Assembly: GCA_017404555.1 (NCBI GenBank)
Contig: JAFRCD010000002.1
Coordinates: 1 to 59,792 of the forward strand
Length of the DNA stretch: 59,792 nt
DNA from: Bacilli bacterium
Lineage (GTDB): Bacteria; Bacillota_I; Bacilli_A; RF39; UBA660
Direction: 5' to 3'
The notes below the pieces were generated by a model that saw nothing but the letters and a program-made list of their open reading frames with translations, did not search any database and was not told the origin of the DNA. Each line of letters starts with the position of its first letter. Position 1 is the stretch's first letter. Below, piece by piece: positions 18,084 through 27,906 of the stretch. The translations under genes were made by a program, and so were the position numbers.

Positions 18084-18775
18084 TAACCAACACTTTTCTT
18101 AAAGAGAAAAATATTTAATCTAGATAGTGCATTAGGAACATGTAATACTAGTATCCGGTAAATAAAATCTGGAGCAAAAATAAATATAAATGGGATTAAT
18201 ATCGCTATTACTGGTTTTATAAAGCTACCACTTTCACTCAATATTAAGTGACTACTTCTTGATATATCTAAAACTAGAAGAGCTATAACAATTCCTAAGG
18301 CCAAAGTAGCAACATAAGAGACTACTCCTCCTAATGAGTATATAATATATACCAATATATAATTAATTACTTGGAGGATACCACATACTAATGATTCTAA
18401 CATTACTAATATAAAAGCAATTATTTTTCTTAATTTTGGTGTCTTGTAATACTTTAAATACTCACGGAAATACTCCCATTTAGTGTACATTTTCCGATTA
18501 TTATCTTCATTATATTCAGGATTATCTCGATCAAATTTTTCATACTTAGGATTAGTATTACCCATTAAGGATAAATCATATTCTTTTCTTTTTTCTTCAT
18601 CAAGCAAAATATCTTTAGCTTCGTTTAACTGATTCATAATCTGAGCAGCATTGTCTTCTTTTGATACATCTGGATGCCATTTTTTAGCTTGAATACGATA
18701 AGCCTTATTTATTTCTTCAGTACTAGCATCTTTACTAACTCCTAAAAGTTCATAATAATTAATAATATCGTTCAT
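18071..18775 (-). CDS. DnaJ-domain membrane protein
   Basis: The first 70 residues are a J domain (YYELLGVSKDAST, HPD in KKWHPDVSK, ending DEEKRKEYD), which stimulates Hsp70 ATPase. A charged linker and three or four helices (from residue about 115) follow, so the J domain is tethered to the inner face of the membrane. It lacks the zinc and C-terminal parts of true DnaJ, so it is a specialised co-chaperone of unknown client. AGAGGTGAT precedes the ATG. Confidence 0.82.
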   Translation of the reverse strand: MNDIINYYELLGVSKDASTEEINKAYRIQAKKWHPDVSKEDNAAQIMNQLNEAKDILLDEEKRKEYDLSLMGNTNPKYEKFDRDNPEYNEDNNRKMYTKWEYFREYLKYYKTPKLRKIIAFILVMLESLVCGILQVINYILVYIIYSLGGVVSYVATLALGIVIALLVLDISRSSHLILSESGSFIKPVIAILIPFIFIFAPDFIYRILVLHVPNALSRLNIFLFKKSVGYKEL

Positions 18776-18805
18776 GTCATCACCTCTTTGTCATTGTGAC
18801 AAAAG

Positions 18806-18832
18806 AAAAAGAACAAAATGTTCTTATTTTGT
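18806..18832 (-). terminator. Terminator of the 529-residue gene
   Basis: AAGAACATTTTGTTCTT followed by TTTCTTTT on the minus strand. Confidence 0.65.
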
Positions 18833-20413
18833 TAGTTTCATCATAGAATTATTTAATTTTTCCATGAATTTGTTTTGATCTTCTTCTTTTAAATCTTTAC
18901 TCTTAATAGCATCTTTTACTGTTTCTTTGATTTCTGCTGTATTTTCCATAGTTGATTTAATATCTGAGGTTATTTTAAATAGTTGTTGTTTATCCTGTTT
19001 AATATCAGCAATCACTTTAGTATCTACAAAGTATTGAGTATCTTTAGCAATTTCTTTAATATTACTTTCAATACTAAAGCTTATTTTAGTACCCATGTAA
19101 TCAATATCGGCAATAAATGATTTCTTGCGTTTACCATTTGCAATAGCTATTGTACCAATTTCCTTGCTATTACCATCGTAAATGACAATGTCTCTATTCT
19201 CTTTATTATTAGTAATCTTTAATTTACCTTGTAATTTATCACCAGAATACAATTCTAAAGTACTTATTTTACCCTTTTCATAAGATAGTTTAGCTTCTTC
19301 AATAATTAATTCACTCTTATACTCTTTCATAGATATATAGTCAACATAAGAGTTATATTCTAAGCCTTTATCTAATAGTTTTACATCATCTTTTACAGTA
19401 AGTTCTTTAGCATTAATATCATTATCTTTTAGTATTTTAGTTGCCCTACTATCATTTTGAATATCTTTGATAACAGCATTAATTATTTTATGAGCAGCAT
19501 CATTATCTATTTTTAAGGTTATCTTTAATACTTTCTTATTCTTATCATTAATCTTTGTAGTAGCCATTTCTTTTGTAAAATACTTATTATCTAAGTGTGA
19601 AACAAAAGATTTAGTAACAAACTTATTTAAGTATTTAAGGTCTTCAAAAACTTCATTATCATCTTCACGTACTTTAAGACCTAATTTATCTTCATTTTCA
19701 ATGTATTTACTACTTAAGCCATCAAGATAATAGTATTCTTTTTCACCATCAATTAAGTATTTACCTGATAGTAAATTGTCTTTATCTAGATCAATTTTAA
19801 CTGTACTTAACATCTGATCTTTACTAGCATCTTTAATTATAGTTACATTACTCTTTAAATTCTTTAAATTCTTTAAAATATTATTAGTTTCAGCATCAAT
19901 ATCTTTTAAAGCCTCTTTATCAGTTTCAATATCAAAAGTAATATCATTAGATATTGTTGATTGTTCTCCAAGATCAATGTCACTACCTTTGATAGTTTTA
20001 TCTAATTTAGCTGAAACATCATTAATAGATGCTGAAATTAGTCTCTTAGGATTACTATAATAGAATAAGTAACCAGCTACTCCTAAACCAAGTAATAGTA
20101 GTAGACATATAATAGCAATAACTACACCTTTTTTACCTTTTTTCTTAGTCTTAGGAGTATTAATGTCTTCACTTTTTAGCTTTTCAGCTGCCTCATTCAT
20201 TTCTTCAGCAACAGCTCCCTTTTCACTGACAAAAGTCTCTTCAAAAGGATTTTTGTCATCTTCAACAGTCTCAACCTTTTCTAAAACAGGTTCTTCAACA
20301 GGAGTTACCTCTACTGTAGGACTTTCTTGGTTTTCAACGGGAGTTACTTCTACAGGAGTAGTTTGTTCTTCTTTAACATCTAATTGTTCAATATTATCAT
20401 TATTTTCTTTCAT
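18824..20413 (-). CDS. Large single-pass membrane protein of unknown function
   Basis: About 529 residues. Residues 1-95 are acidic and carry a repeated VEVTPVE motif; a basic patch (KTKKKGKKG) precedes one helix (VVIAIICLLLLLGLGVAGYL). The outer 410 residues are rich in Lys, Asp and Asn with alternating strand patterns. It resembles the DUF6583 type seen in gut Bacillota, but I am not certain. Upstream are divIVA-like and sepF, so an envelope role is possible. The ATG at 20413 follows GAGGTG. Confidence 0.65.
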   Translation of the reverse strand: MKENNDNIEQLDVKEEQTTPVEVTPVENQESPTVEVTPVEEPVLEKVETVEDDKNPFEETFVSEKGAVAEEMNEAAEKLKSEDINTPKTKKKGKKGVVIAIICLLLLLGLGVAGYLFYYSNPKRLISASINDVSAKLDKTIKGSDIDLGEQSTISNDITFDIETDKEALKDIDAETNNILKNLKNLKSNVTIIKDASKDQMLSTVKIDLDKDNLLSGKYLIDGEKEYYYLDGLSSKYIENEDKLGLKVREDDNEVFEDLKYLNKFVTKSFVSHLDNKYFTKEMATTKINDKNKKVLKITLKIDNDAAHKIINAVIKDIQNDSRATKILKDNDINAKELTVKDDVKLLDKGLEYNSYVDYISMKEYKSELIIEEAKLSYEKGKISTLELYSGDKLQGKLKITNNKENRDIVIYDGNSKEIGTIAIANGKRKKSFIADIDYMGTKISFSIESNIKEIAKDTQYFVDTKVIADIKQDKQQLFKITSDIKSTMENTAEIKETVKDAIKSKDLKEEDQNKFMEKLNNSMMKLTK

Positions 20414-20447
20414 TTTCACACCTCTTTATTTCCTTTTTAAAAAAGAA

Positions 20448-20885
20448 TTAGTTATTATCTAATTCTAATACTTCTATTTCTTCGACGATTTCTTGTTGTT
20501 GCTCCAGAATTAGCTTCAATCTTCTCTTTAAAATTTTAATATTGTTTTGCATTCGCTGTAAATCAACATTAACCCTCTCTGCTTTTAAAAGGGCTTCATT
20601 AACAATTCTAGAAGCATTGTTTTTAGCGTCAACGATGATTATCTTTGCCTCTTTCTCAGCATTAGCAGTAGCTCTTTCTTTTACGCTTTTAACATCTTCT
20701 AAAGCAACATTTAGTGATTTTTCAATCCGGCGATAATGTTCTAGTTCTAATTTTAATCTAGATACTTCAGTAGATTTTAATTTATAATTATTTACAATTT
20801 CTTCTGTCTGTTTGATTACATTATCAACAAAACGATTGACTTCTTCTTTATTATAACCATTGCTCTCTAGATTAAATTTGTCCAT
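20448..20885 (-). CDS. DivIVA-domain coiled-coil protein
   Basis: The N-terminus (MDKFNLESNGYNKEEVNRFV) is the DivIVA membrane-curvature binding segment; the rest of the 145 residues is coiled coil ending in LEQQQEIVEEIEVLEL. DivIVA/GpsB proteins mark poles or the septum. It lies right after sepF, as divIVA does in many Gram-positives, though the usual yggT and ylmH genes between them are missing. Confidence 0.87.
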   Translation of the reverse strand: MDKFNLESNGYNKEEVNRFVDNVIKQTEEIVNNYKLKSTEVSRLKLELEHYRRIEKSLNVALEDVKSVKERATANAEKEAKIIIVDAKNNASRIVNEALLKAERVNVDLQRMQNNIKILKRRLKLILEQQQEIVEEIEVLELDNN

Positions 20886-20914
20886 ATAATCACCTCTGGA
20901 TATAATTTAGTGTC

Positions 20915-21343
20915 TTACCAATTAAACTCGTCGTCTTCTTTATCTTTAGCTTTAGATTTAGCCTTTGATGTTGGCTCCTTATCATCAGAAATTTGTCCTT
21001 CAACATTGACATTGTTAGGAGTACATAGGAAAATTCCTCCACCTAACTTTTGAAGATCACCACCAATGGCATATAAAGTACCACTTAAAAAATCAACAAT
21101 TCTTTTAGCTTGATCAGGAGTTACTCTTTTTAAATTAACAACAACTGCATTTCTAGCTTTTAAGTAGTCCGCAATTTGTTGACTTTCTGAGTATGCTCTT
21201 GGTTCTAAAAGCATCATCTTTGAACCAGCTGGACCATTGTCCTCAGCAAACTCTTCTTTAGTAGATGAATAAAACTCTTCTTCTACTACTGTCTCCTCAT
21301 TATCATCATTTCCAAAAATATTCTTTAATTTATTTAAAGCCAT
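20915..21343 (-). CDS. sepF: Cell division protein SepF
   Basis: SepF anchors FtsZ to the membrane and shapes the septum. The 142-residue protein has the variable acidic linker (residues 10-40) and the conserved core: [40 protein letters not shown] and [20 protein letters not shown] good promoter lies upstream. It leads the sepF-divIVA-like unit. Confidence 0.95.
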   Translation of the reverse strand: MALNKLKNIFGNDDNEETVVEEEFYSSTKEEFAEDNGPAGSKMMLLEPRAYSESQQIADYLKARNAVVVNLKRVTPDQAKRIVDFLSGTLYAIGGDLQKLGGGIFLCTPNNVNVEGQISDDKEPTSKAKSKAKDKEDDEFNW

Positions 21344-21379
21344 TTTCTTTTCCCTCCATACTATCTTATTCTAATAATA

Positions 21380-21408
21380 ATTATATCATACTATTTATCT
21401 TATACCAA
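21380..21408 (-). promoter_or_regulatory. Promoter of sepF
   Basis: TTGGTA (21403-21408), 17-base spacer, extended -10 TGATATAAT with TATAAT at 21380-21385. Confidence 0.7.
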
Positions 21409-21431
21409 AAAAATTTACATAACTTTACATA

Positions 21432-21818
21432 TCAATAAATTTTACTAGTGATATATTTATACATTCCGTATATATCATCTAAAGTTATTGGTTTAGAAAA
21501 TTTCAGAGCTAGTTCATAAACATTGCTGGTATTAATATTTAGAATTACATCAGCATTTTCAATCTCTACAGAAGCAGTTACTATGTTTTTATATGGTATA
21601 GAAAGTATTTCTCGACGATTACCAATAATTAGTTTATAATTAACAATCAAAATTCTTCGATCAGTAACCACAAACATATCACGATTGCCTCTACTAATGA
21701 AGAAAAGTTCTTCATCTTCATAAAACATATCTAAAGTTTCATAGTCTAATTCGTCTTTTTTGATTAATGTATCAAAATTGACACGTGGTAACAGGGGTTT
21801 GAATTTTAAATATGCCAT
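21432..21818 (-). CDS. Small PH-like domain protein of unknown function
   Basis: 128 residues with the strand pattern of bacterial PH domains (EELFFISRGNRDMFVVTDRR, ILIVNYKLIIG, then IPYKNIVTASVE). No membrane helix or signal. Such domains often bind lipids or proteins at the membrane. GGAGGTAATTACT precedes the ATG. It follows lepB by 12 bases and is probably in its operon. Confidence 0.6.
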   Translation of the reverse strand: MAYLKFKPLLPRVNFDTLIKKDELDYETLDMFYEDEELFFISRGNRDMFVVTDRRILIVNYKLIIGNRREILSIPYKNIVTASVEIENADVILNINTSNVYELALKFSKPITLDDIYGMYKYITSKIY

Positions 21819-21830
21819 AGTAATTACCTC

Positions 21831-22340
21831 CTATAATATTTTTAGCTTTGTAATAGGCCAAATTCTAATTATTGATTTACCAACAATTTGTTTTTTACTG
21901 ATAAAGCCCAGTTCGCGGCTGTCAACCGAATTATTACGATTATCCCCCATTATAAAGTACATATTCTTTGGTACTTTTTCTATTACTTGAAAATCATCCG
22001 TCATTTTATTATCTACATAAACTTCATTTACACGAGTTCCATTTACATAAAGATTACTATCAATAACTTTTATTGAATCTCCAGGAATACCAATTACTCG
22101 TTTTACAATCCATTTATCATCTTGATAGACAGCTACTATATCTTTACGTTTAACATCTGTTATCCGATACCTTACTTTGTTAAGTACTAAGATATCACCA
22201 CTACTAAGTGTTTTTTCCATTGAACTACCAACAACTTGTTGAAGAGAAAAACCATAGGAAATAATTATAAAGATTATAATTATGATAATAATAGTTCGGA
22301 AGCTATCTTTAAAGAATTCTTTTATTTCTAAAATATCCAT
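21831..22340 (-). CDS. lepB: Type I signal peptidase
   Basis: About 169 residues, one N-terminal helix, serine in VVGSSMEKTL, lysine in VKRVIGIPGDS, and the box MGDNRNNSVDSRELGF. It cleaves signal peptides on the outer membrane face using a Ser-Lys dyad. The ATG at 22340 follows GGGGTGA. Length fits the short Gram-positive SipS type. It lies 12 bases after herA. Confidence 0.94.
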   Translation of the reverse strand: MDILEIKEFFKDSFRTIIIIIIIFIIISYGFSLQQVVGSSMEKTLSSGDILVLNKVRYRITDVKRKDIVAVYQDDKWIVKRVIGIPGDSIKVIDSNLYVNGTRVNEVYVDNKMTDDFQVIEKVPKNMYFIMGDNRNNSVDSRELGFISKKQIVGKSIIRIWPITKLKIL

Positions 22341-22351
22341 TAACTTCACCC

Positions 22352-24181
22352 CTATACAACTATTTCCTCAACGTTACTCTTAACGGTATTAGTATCAACT
22401 GGTTGATTTGTCTGTACTTCCTTTTGCCAAACAGATGACACATCAACATTACTACTAAGAGGAGCTGGATTTGGTTTTTCTACATATAGTGAAGTTGGTA
22501 CTCTAAAGGCGCTACCAAAAGCAACACAATTTCCTGGTTTTAAGTTTTTAGCTTGTTCCATAACTTCCTGTGAAATATTTGGTACCATATTCTTAATATA
22601 TTCAATATCTCTTGGATGTAATGTCCTAAAGATAATAAAGTTTGAACATTGAGAAATGGCTGTATCAGAAAGTTCTGATGGTCTTTGAGTAATTAAACCT
22701 AATAATACTCCATATTTACGTCCTTCTTTAGTAATACGATCAAAGATATTATAGCCAATAATATTAACGTCATTATCATTTTGAACATAACGATGGGCCT
22801 CTTCAATAACAATATGATATGGAACAGATCCTCTATCAGTATTATTAACTGCCTGATTGAATAAAAGCTTAGAAATTATCTTAGTAATTACTTTAGCCAA
22901 ACGATCATCGACATAGTTAATATTAAAATTAACTACTTGGGCATGAGTAAAATTCTTTTTATCATTGGTAAGATCGTAAATGTATTCACCTCTAGTAACA
23001 TACTTAGGATATGAGAAATACTCTTTAGATGCTGAATTAGCTAATGTATGAAGACGAACACTTAAGATATTAGCATAATCAAATACTTTTTCACTTTTTA
23101 AACTTCCCTCAGAAATAAGCGCAAATTCCATGGCTTCTTCTAAATCAGACAAGGTATATAGAATCTTATCATTAGGATCGTCCTTATACTCTAATTCGTC
23201 ATTAATAAAGCTCTTAATGAAGTCTACTACCAACTCCATTTCTTGCATCTTACCACTTTTATCAATAATTAAACATTGCTTAAAAGTTCTAACATAACCA
23301 GGTTGTACTATTTTACATTCTAAATTCAAGTCTTCAGTATTAAATTTAGTTAAAATAGCAATTACTTGGTCACGAATCTTAGTTGAATCAAGACCACTAA
23401 CTAAAATATCTAGAAGTGCTCTAGCAATAATATCATTTTTATGATCTTTAACTTCTTTTCTACTACCAGTTAAAATCTTTACTAATTTTAAAGTCTTTTC
23501 AATAATTGGTAATTGAGTTGGCGTAGTTGCATCTAAAAGTAAAGCTAAATCATCAACATCCAATAACCATAATGGTATTCTTAGAATATCAGTATCTTCA
23601 TAATTAGTATTAGTCGTATAAGTTTTATAACTTAGCTTTGGATTCATATTATGAAGATTATCAAAAACCTTAGTATATTCACCATAGGCATCAAAGATAA
23701 AAATATTAGAATTAATTGGTGGATTTGGTCCTTGAAATAATCTTTGGAACATACCGGCAACAGCATATGATTTACCACTACCACTATTCCCCAAAATAGC
23801 AAAATGATTAGAAAAGAAACTATTTATATCAACATTAATACGATAATTCTTATAAATATTACTTACTCCTAGATAAAACTCTGTTGATGAAGGTTTTTGT
23901 TTACCTAAGATTAGTTGCAATTCATCTAAAGTAATCAAACGTACTTTAGACTTAAAAGAAGGTTTAGTGGAAACTCCAGGATAAAAGAAGATATCTCTGA
24001 TTTCTCCAACAATATTAATTATTAACTTATCTAGAGTAGCGCTTACTATTTCGCCAACTATCTTTTTATCACCATCTTCAAAAACAGCATGAAGATTGAC
24101 TAAGTTGGCTTGATTGTTAATATCAATGGATAATTTAACATAAACGCTATTACCATCAATTTCATAAATATTACCCAGCAT
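22352..24181 (-). CDS. HerA-like hexameric ATPase (DUF87)
   Basis: A 609-residue FtsK/HerA-family ATPase: an N-terminal barrel (residues 1-90), Walker A GNSGSGKSYAV, Walker B in YHIVIEEAHRYV, and QRPSELSDTAISQCSNFIIF with an arginine-finger region in the helicase core. HerA pumps DNA, classically with nuclease NurA at DNA ends. No NurA is in the window, so its partner and target are unknown. It has its own promoter facing away from the DUF1015 gene. Confidence 0.85.
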   Translation of the reverse strand: MLGNIYEIDGNSVYVKLSIDINNQANLVNLHAVFEDGDKKIVGEIVSATLDKLIINIVGEIRDIFFYPGVSTKPSFKSKVRLITLDELQLILGKQKPSSTEFYLGVSNIYKNYRINVDINSFFSNHFAILGNSGSGKSYAVAGMFQRLFQGPNPPINSNIFIFDAYGEYTKVFDNLHNMNPKLSYKTYTTNTNYEDTDILRIPLWLLDVDDLALLLDATTPTQLPIIEKTLKLVKILTGSRKEVKDHKNDIIARALLDILVSGLDSTKIRDQVIAILTKFNTEDLNLECKIVQPGYVRTFKQCLIIDKSGKMQEMELVVDFIKSFINDELEYKDDPNDKILYTLSDLEEAMEFALISEGSLKSEKVFDYANILSVRLHTLANSASKEYFSYPKYVTRGEYIYDLTNDKKNFTHAQVVNFNINYVDDRLAKVITKIISKLLFNQAVNNTDRGSVPYHIVIEEAHRYVQNDNDVNIIGYNIFDRITKEGRKYGVLLGLITQRPSELSDTAISQCSNFIIFRTLHPRDIEYIKNMVPNISQEVMEQAKNLKPGNCVAFGSAFRVPTSLYVEKPNPAPLSSNVDVSSVWQKEVQTNQPVDTNTVKSNVEEIVV

Positions 24182-24206
24182 ATAAACACCTTCTTATTCT
24201 TATATA

Positions 24207-24234
24207 ATTATAACATGGTAAGTGAAAGTTTCAA
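24207..24234 (-). promoter_or_regulatory. Promoter of herA-lepB
   Basis: TTGAAA (24229-24234), 16-base spacer, extended -10 TGTTATAAT with TATAAT at 24207-24212. It lies back to back with the plus-strand promoter at 24254. Confidence 0.65.
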
Positions 24235-24253
24235 AGAAATATTTAAAATTTCT

Positions 24254-24282
24254 TTGGAAAAGTTTTATTTTTACGATATAAT
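24254..24282 (+). promoter_or_regulatory. Promoter of the DUF1015 gene
   Basis: TTGGAA (24254-24259), 17-base spacer, TATAAT (24277-24282). Its position shows that the ATG at 24215 cannot be the start used from this promoter. Confidence 0.7.
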
Positions 24283-24304
24283 TCTTTTGAAGGAGATGAT
24301 TATT

Positions 24305-25567
24305 TTGAAAGTACCTTTTAAGAAGGCCAATATTTTATTACCAAAGAATTGTGATATGACCAAATGGAGCGTTATTGCTTGTGATCAATACACATCTGAG
24401 AAAGAATACTGGGATAAAACTAAGGAAATCGTAGGAGATAGTCCTTCTACTCTAAATTTGGTTTTACCAGAAATATATTTGGAAGATAGTGATGTTGAAG
24501 AAAGAATCAATAGTATTAATAGTAACATGGAAAAACTATTAGCTGAAGATTTCTTCAAAGAATATCCAAATTCACTTATTTATACCGAAAGAACTCAAAA
24601 AGATGGTAAGATCAAAGAAGGATTAATGGGAATAATTGACTTAGAAGCTTATTCTTATGAAGTAGGATCTGACTCTATGATTAGAGCTACTGAAAAAACA
24701 GTTATTGAAAGAATTCCTCCAAGAGTAAAAGTTAGGGAGAATGCTTCTCTAGAACTTCCTCATATTATGATTCTAATTGATGATGAAGAGAAAGATATTA
24801 TTGAAAATATTAAGAATACTACTACCGAAGAAGACAAATTATATGATTTTGAACTAATGCAAGAAGGTGGTCATGTTAAAGGATATTTACTTAAAGATGA
24901 TGTGGCTGATGAAATCATTAATAAATTAGATAAGTTTACTGATATTGACTATTTCAATAATAAATATGGCGTTACTGAAAACAATCCTTTAGTATTTGCT
25001 ATGGGTGATGGAAACCATTCTTTAGCTACTGCTAAAACTTGTTATGAAAATTTAAAGAAGACTATGAGCGAAGAAGAATACTTGAATCACCCAGCTCGTT
25101 ATGCTTTAGTAGAACTTGTTAATCTACATAGTGATGCTTTAGAATTTGAAGCTATTCACCGAGTAGTATTTGATGTTGATGTTAATCATTTAATTGATGA
25201 ACTATCAAAATACTATGAAATTTCTTATGAAGAATGTGATGGTCAAAAGATGACAATGATTACTAAAGATGACGAAAAGGATATATATATTAAAAATCCT
25301 AAATCAAATATTGCTGTTGGATCTTTACAAATATTCTTAGATGATTATCTAAAAGACAATCCTGGTAAAGTTGACTATATTCATGGTGATGATGCTACTA
25401 GAAAACTAGCTCAAGGGGACAACAACATTGGCTTTATTCTACCTGCCATGAAAAAAACTGATTTATTTAAATCAGTAATTGTTGATGGGGCGTTACCACG
25501 TAAAACCTTCTCAATGGGTCATAGTGATGATAAAAGATTCTATTTAGAAGCACGTAAAATAAAATAA
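24305..25567 (+). CDS. DUF1015 family protein
   Basis: A 420-residue protein starting at TTG 24305 (MKVPFKKANILLPK) nine bases after AAGGAG; the earlier in-frame ATG at 24215 lies upstream of the promoter. The family signature is present: AMGDGNHSLATAKTCYE (residues about 235-251), and the C-terminal GDDATRKLAQ and LPRKTFSMGH. Some DUF1015 members are free-serine kinases (SerK), but most are untested. One of few plus-strand genes; it shares a terminator with its convergent neighbour. Confidence 0.85.
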   Translation: MKVPFKKANILLPKNCDMTKWSVIACDQYTSEKEYWDKTKEIVGDSPSTLNLVLPEIYLEDSDVEERINSINSNMEKLLAEDFFKEYPNSLIYTERTQKDGKIKEGLMGIIDLEAYSYEVGSDSMIRATEKTVIERIPPRVKVRENASLELPHIMILIDDEEKDIIENIKNTTTEEDKLYDFELMQEGGHVKGYLLKDDVADEIINKLDKFTDIDYFNNKYGVTENNPLVFAMGDGNHSLATAKTCYENLKKTMSEEEYLNHPARYALVELVNLHSDALEFEAIHRVVFDVDVNHLIDELSKYYEISYEECDGQKMTMITKDDEKDIYIKNPKSNIAVGSLQIFLDDYLKDNPGKVDYIHGDDATRKLAQGDNNIGFILPAMKKTDLFKSVIVDGALPRKTFSMGHSDDKRFYLEARKIK

Positions 25568-25590
25568 CCATTTGGTTATTTTATTTTTTT
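25561..25590. terminator. Bidirectional terminator between convergent genes
   Basis: AAAATAACCA-TT-TGGTTATTTT with T-rich tails, inside the ends of both the DUF1015 gene and the minus-strand gene at 25576. Confidence 0.75.
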
Positions 25591-26085
25591 AATCTTAATT
25601 AAAACTTCGGCACTTTTTCTAATTTCTTTTCTTTTTACTCTTTCCTCTTGTTCTGTTTTAGTAATAGTTGTGATCATATCCATATAATCATCTATTTGTT
25701 TTAGAGTTGCTTCTAATTCTTCACTTTGCGAGTATAACTCTTGTAGACGATTAAACTCTCTAATTCTTAGAGTCTTTAAAACACTTTCATACTTTTCTCT
25801 ATTTTCAACGCTTTCAGCATAACGAGCAATAATATCAGGATTAATATAAGTACCTAAATGTCCCCTACCATCTCGTACTTTTAATAAAGTACCGTTAGCT
25901 ATTAAATCTGGACATTTAGAACTTGTATCATTAGATACTCCTATAATAAGTGGACTTTCAAAAGATTTTAGACCTTTGTGATATAAATTACTACAATCAG
26001 CATTAATTCCCAAGTATTCATTAACAAAACGGGAAATACTAATTTCGTCTTTTTCTAAATTGATATTTTTTCTGAACGTTTTCAT
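25576..26085 (-). CDS. Unknown protein coupled to the RNB-like gene
   Basis: About 169 residues from the ATG at 26085 behind AGAGGTG. The first half has strands (SPLIIGVSNDTS, GTLLKVRDGRGHLGTYINPD); the second half is helical and lysine/glutamate-rich (EQEERVKRKEIRKSAEVLIK), possibly a coiled coil binding nucleic acid. It overlaps the RNB-like gene by 47 bases. RNase R normally carries an S1 domain after RNB, so this may be a split accessory, but I see no clear S1 fold. Confidence 0.6.
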   Translation of the reverse strand: MKTFRKNINLEKDEISISRFVNEYLGINADCSNLYHKGLKSFESPLIIGVSNDTSSKCPDLIANGTLLKVRDGRGHLGTYINPDIIARYAESVENREKYESVLKTLRIREFNRLQELYSQSEELEATLKQIDDYMDMITTITKTEQEERVKRKEIRKSAEVLIKIKKIK

Positions 26086-27898
26086 CAGGACACCTCTGCT
26101 TTCTTTTTTGATCGTTATTTCCTTTTGTATTACCATTCATATTATCAACTATTAAGTTTAATTTGTCATTGATATACATTTGGTCTTCAAAAGTTATTTC
26201 TTTCCTATCGATTAAGTAATTATCAATTAAAATTTGGTTTACCAAGGCATCTATGTTTCGAACAGGAGAAAAGACCTTTAAACTAACATTTTCATTTTCT
26301 TTCTTACTAGAAGTACTATTTAAATATCGCAAAGAAGTATCTCTTCTAATAATATCTTCAATTAAGAAATCTAAATTAGTTTTATTTTCTTTTAATTTAT
26401 TTACTTCTTCACCACAATCATAGTTATTTTCATAGAATAGTAAGCTTAAATCTTTTCTTTGAGCGTATTCTTTGATAACTTCTAAAGCAAAGCTATTGGT
26501 AATGTAATTAATAATATTGGCTGTTTGATAATTAATACCATCTTCTAATCTTAAATCATCAAATATTAAATATAGTAAATTATCAATAGTTTTCTTTAAT
26601 TCTTCATTAGCACTTTCTGGTAAATAAGCAAAGTCTCCGTAGTATATATTTTCATTAACATTAATAGTAGCTTTCTTGAAATCGAAGTATTCTAAATTAA
26701 AATCATTATCAATAATAAATTGGTAGGCAAAAACTGGCATATCTTTACCGGCATCTAATGATAACTCCTTATTCTTCATTTTATTCTTAAAAATTCTTTT
26801 ACTTCTACCCTCATTAAGGGCTTTTTTGTATGAATTTTTATAATAGTAATCATCACTATTTATAAAATGCAATACATCAGTAGTATAGATACTTAGTCGG
26901 TATTTATCATCATCTAACTCTTCCAGAGAAATAGCATTTTCCAATAACTTAGCTTCGTCGTTATCAATAGTAATCACAAAACGATTTCTTAAATCTAAAC
27001 GGTTTTCGTCATCAGTTTCAATAAAGGCACTTTCCTTAAACGGTAAATCTTCTTTACCTCTTTCAATAAAAGAGCGATGTTTAGCAATTAAGTAATTTAT
27101 TTTACTTTTTCTTAACTCATCGTCATTACTAGCAACGGTATCTAAAAACTTATCACTAGCAATTAAGAATAAATTATCGAGATAATCATCTTCACTTGTC
27201 TTTAAATATAATCCCACCACTTGATCAAAATAGTTTTCTAACTCTTGATCATTATGGTTTAATAAAACATTAAAATAATTACTTAAAACATCAGTAAAAA
27301 TAAGTCGATCATTATAATCTTTCAAATAAACTATTTCTTTAAAATTAGCAAATAACACTTTAACGTATTCAATATTTTTTAAATTGAAAATTATTTCTTT
27401 AGTAATGTTTTCCAAATCATCAGATAAAGCAGTATCTATTTTATAATCTTTAATAATTTTGTTTTCAATGTTTTTAATACTATCACTGATTCTCTCTTCG
27501 ATACTAGAGAAAAGAATCCGATTTTTAAGATTATTGTTAGTACCATTTGTCATTTCATTATCTCTGATTTTATCTTGGAGATTTATATCTAATTCTTTTA
27601 ATTTATGTAAAACTAAAAACAACGAATTATCATCTTTTTCTTTCAAATTATCTAGTTCAATTTTACCAAGACTATAATTATAATAACGAGTTAATTCTTT
27701 AAAATAGTCATTATTTTTAACATCAGCTTCAAAATTAATTTCTTCAATACTATTATTAAAGAAAGTAATCAAAAAGATCATTAAATCATAGTCGGTTTTC
27801 TTATTAAACATTTTCTTTAGTTTAGAAAAAGAATAACCTGTACGTTGTTTTAATATTTTTTTTAATTCTAATTCATTATCATTTGTGATATTTCCCAT
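26039..27898 (-). CDS. RNase II/R-like RNB-domain protein with a degenerate active site
   Basis: 619 residues. Residues about 300-590 follow the RNB domain: FVITIDNDEAKLLENAISL, LSIYTTDVLHFI, LSLDAGKDMPVFAYQF and FSPVRNIDALVNQ. In active RNB enzymes the first motif reads TIDxxDAKDxDDA; here the later three aspartates are replaced by L, E and N, and the conserved Arg of the SL-x-PG-x-R motif is Met. It is therefore probably not a working 3'-5' exoribonuclease, though it may still bind RNA. The helical first 290 residues match nothing I know. It follows dnaI by 8 bases. Confidence 0.72.
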   Translation of the reverse strand: MGNITNDNELELKKILKQRTGYSFSKLKKMFNKKTDYDLMIFLITFFNNSIEEINFEADVKNNDYFKELTRYYNYSLGKIELDNLKEKDDNSLFLVLHKLKELDINLQDKIRDNEMTNGTNNNLKNRILFSSIEERISDSIKNIENKIIKDYKIDTALSDDLENITKEIIFNLKNIEYVKVLFANFKEIVYLKDYNDRLIFTDVLSNYFNVLLNHNDQELENYFDQVVGLYLKTSEDDYLDNLFLIASDKFLDTVASNDDELRKSKINYLIAKHRSFIERGKEDLPFKESAFIETDDENRLDLRNRFVITIDNDEAKLLENAISLEELDDDKYRLSIYTTDVLHFINSDDYYYKNSYKKALNEGRSKRIFKNKMKNKELSLDAGKDMPVFAYQFIIDNDFNLEYFDFKKATINVNENIYYGDFAYLPESANEELKKTIDNLLYLIFDDLRLEDGINYQTANIINYITNSFALEVIKEYAQRKDLSLLFYENNYDCGEEVNKLKENKTNLDFLIEDIIRRDTSLRYLNSTSSKKENENVSLKVFSPVRNIDALVNQILIDNYLIDRKEITFEDQMYINDKLNLIVDNMNGNTKGNNDQKRKQRCPDENVQKKYQFRKRRN

Positions 27899-27906
27899 AA
27901 CCGAAC

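Noticed and set aside
24215-24304. N-terminal extension of the DUF1015 protein from ATG 24215
   Set aside because: A good promoter (-10 at 24277) lies downstream of that ATG, and the TTG at 24305 has the proper ribosome site and family start.
26086-26136. Longer start (26136) for the 169-residue gene
   Set aside because: It would extend deep into the RNB-like gene without a ribosome site; ATG 26085 has AGAGGTG.
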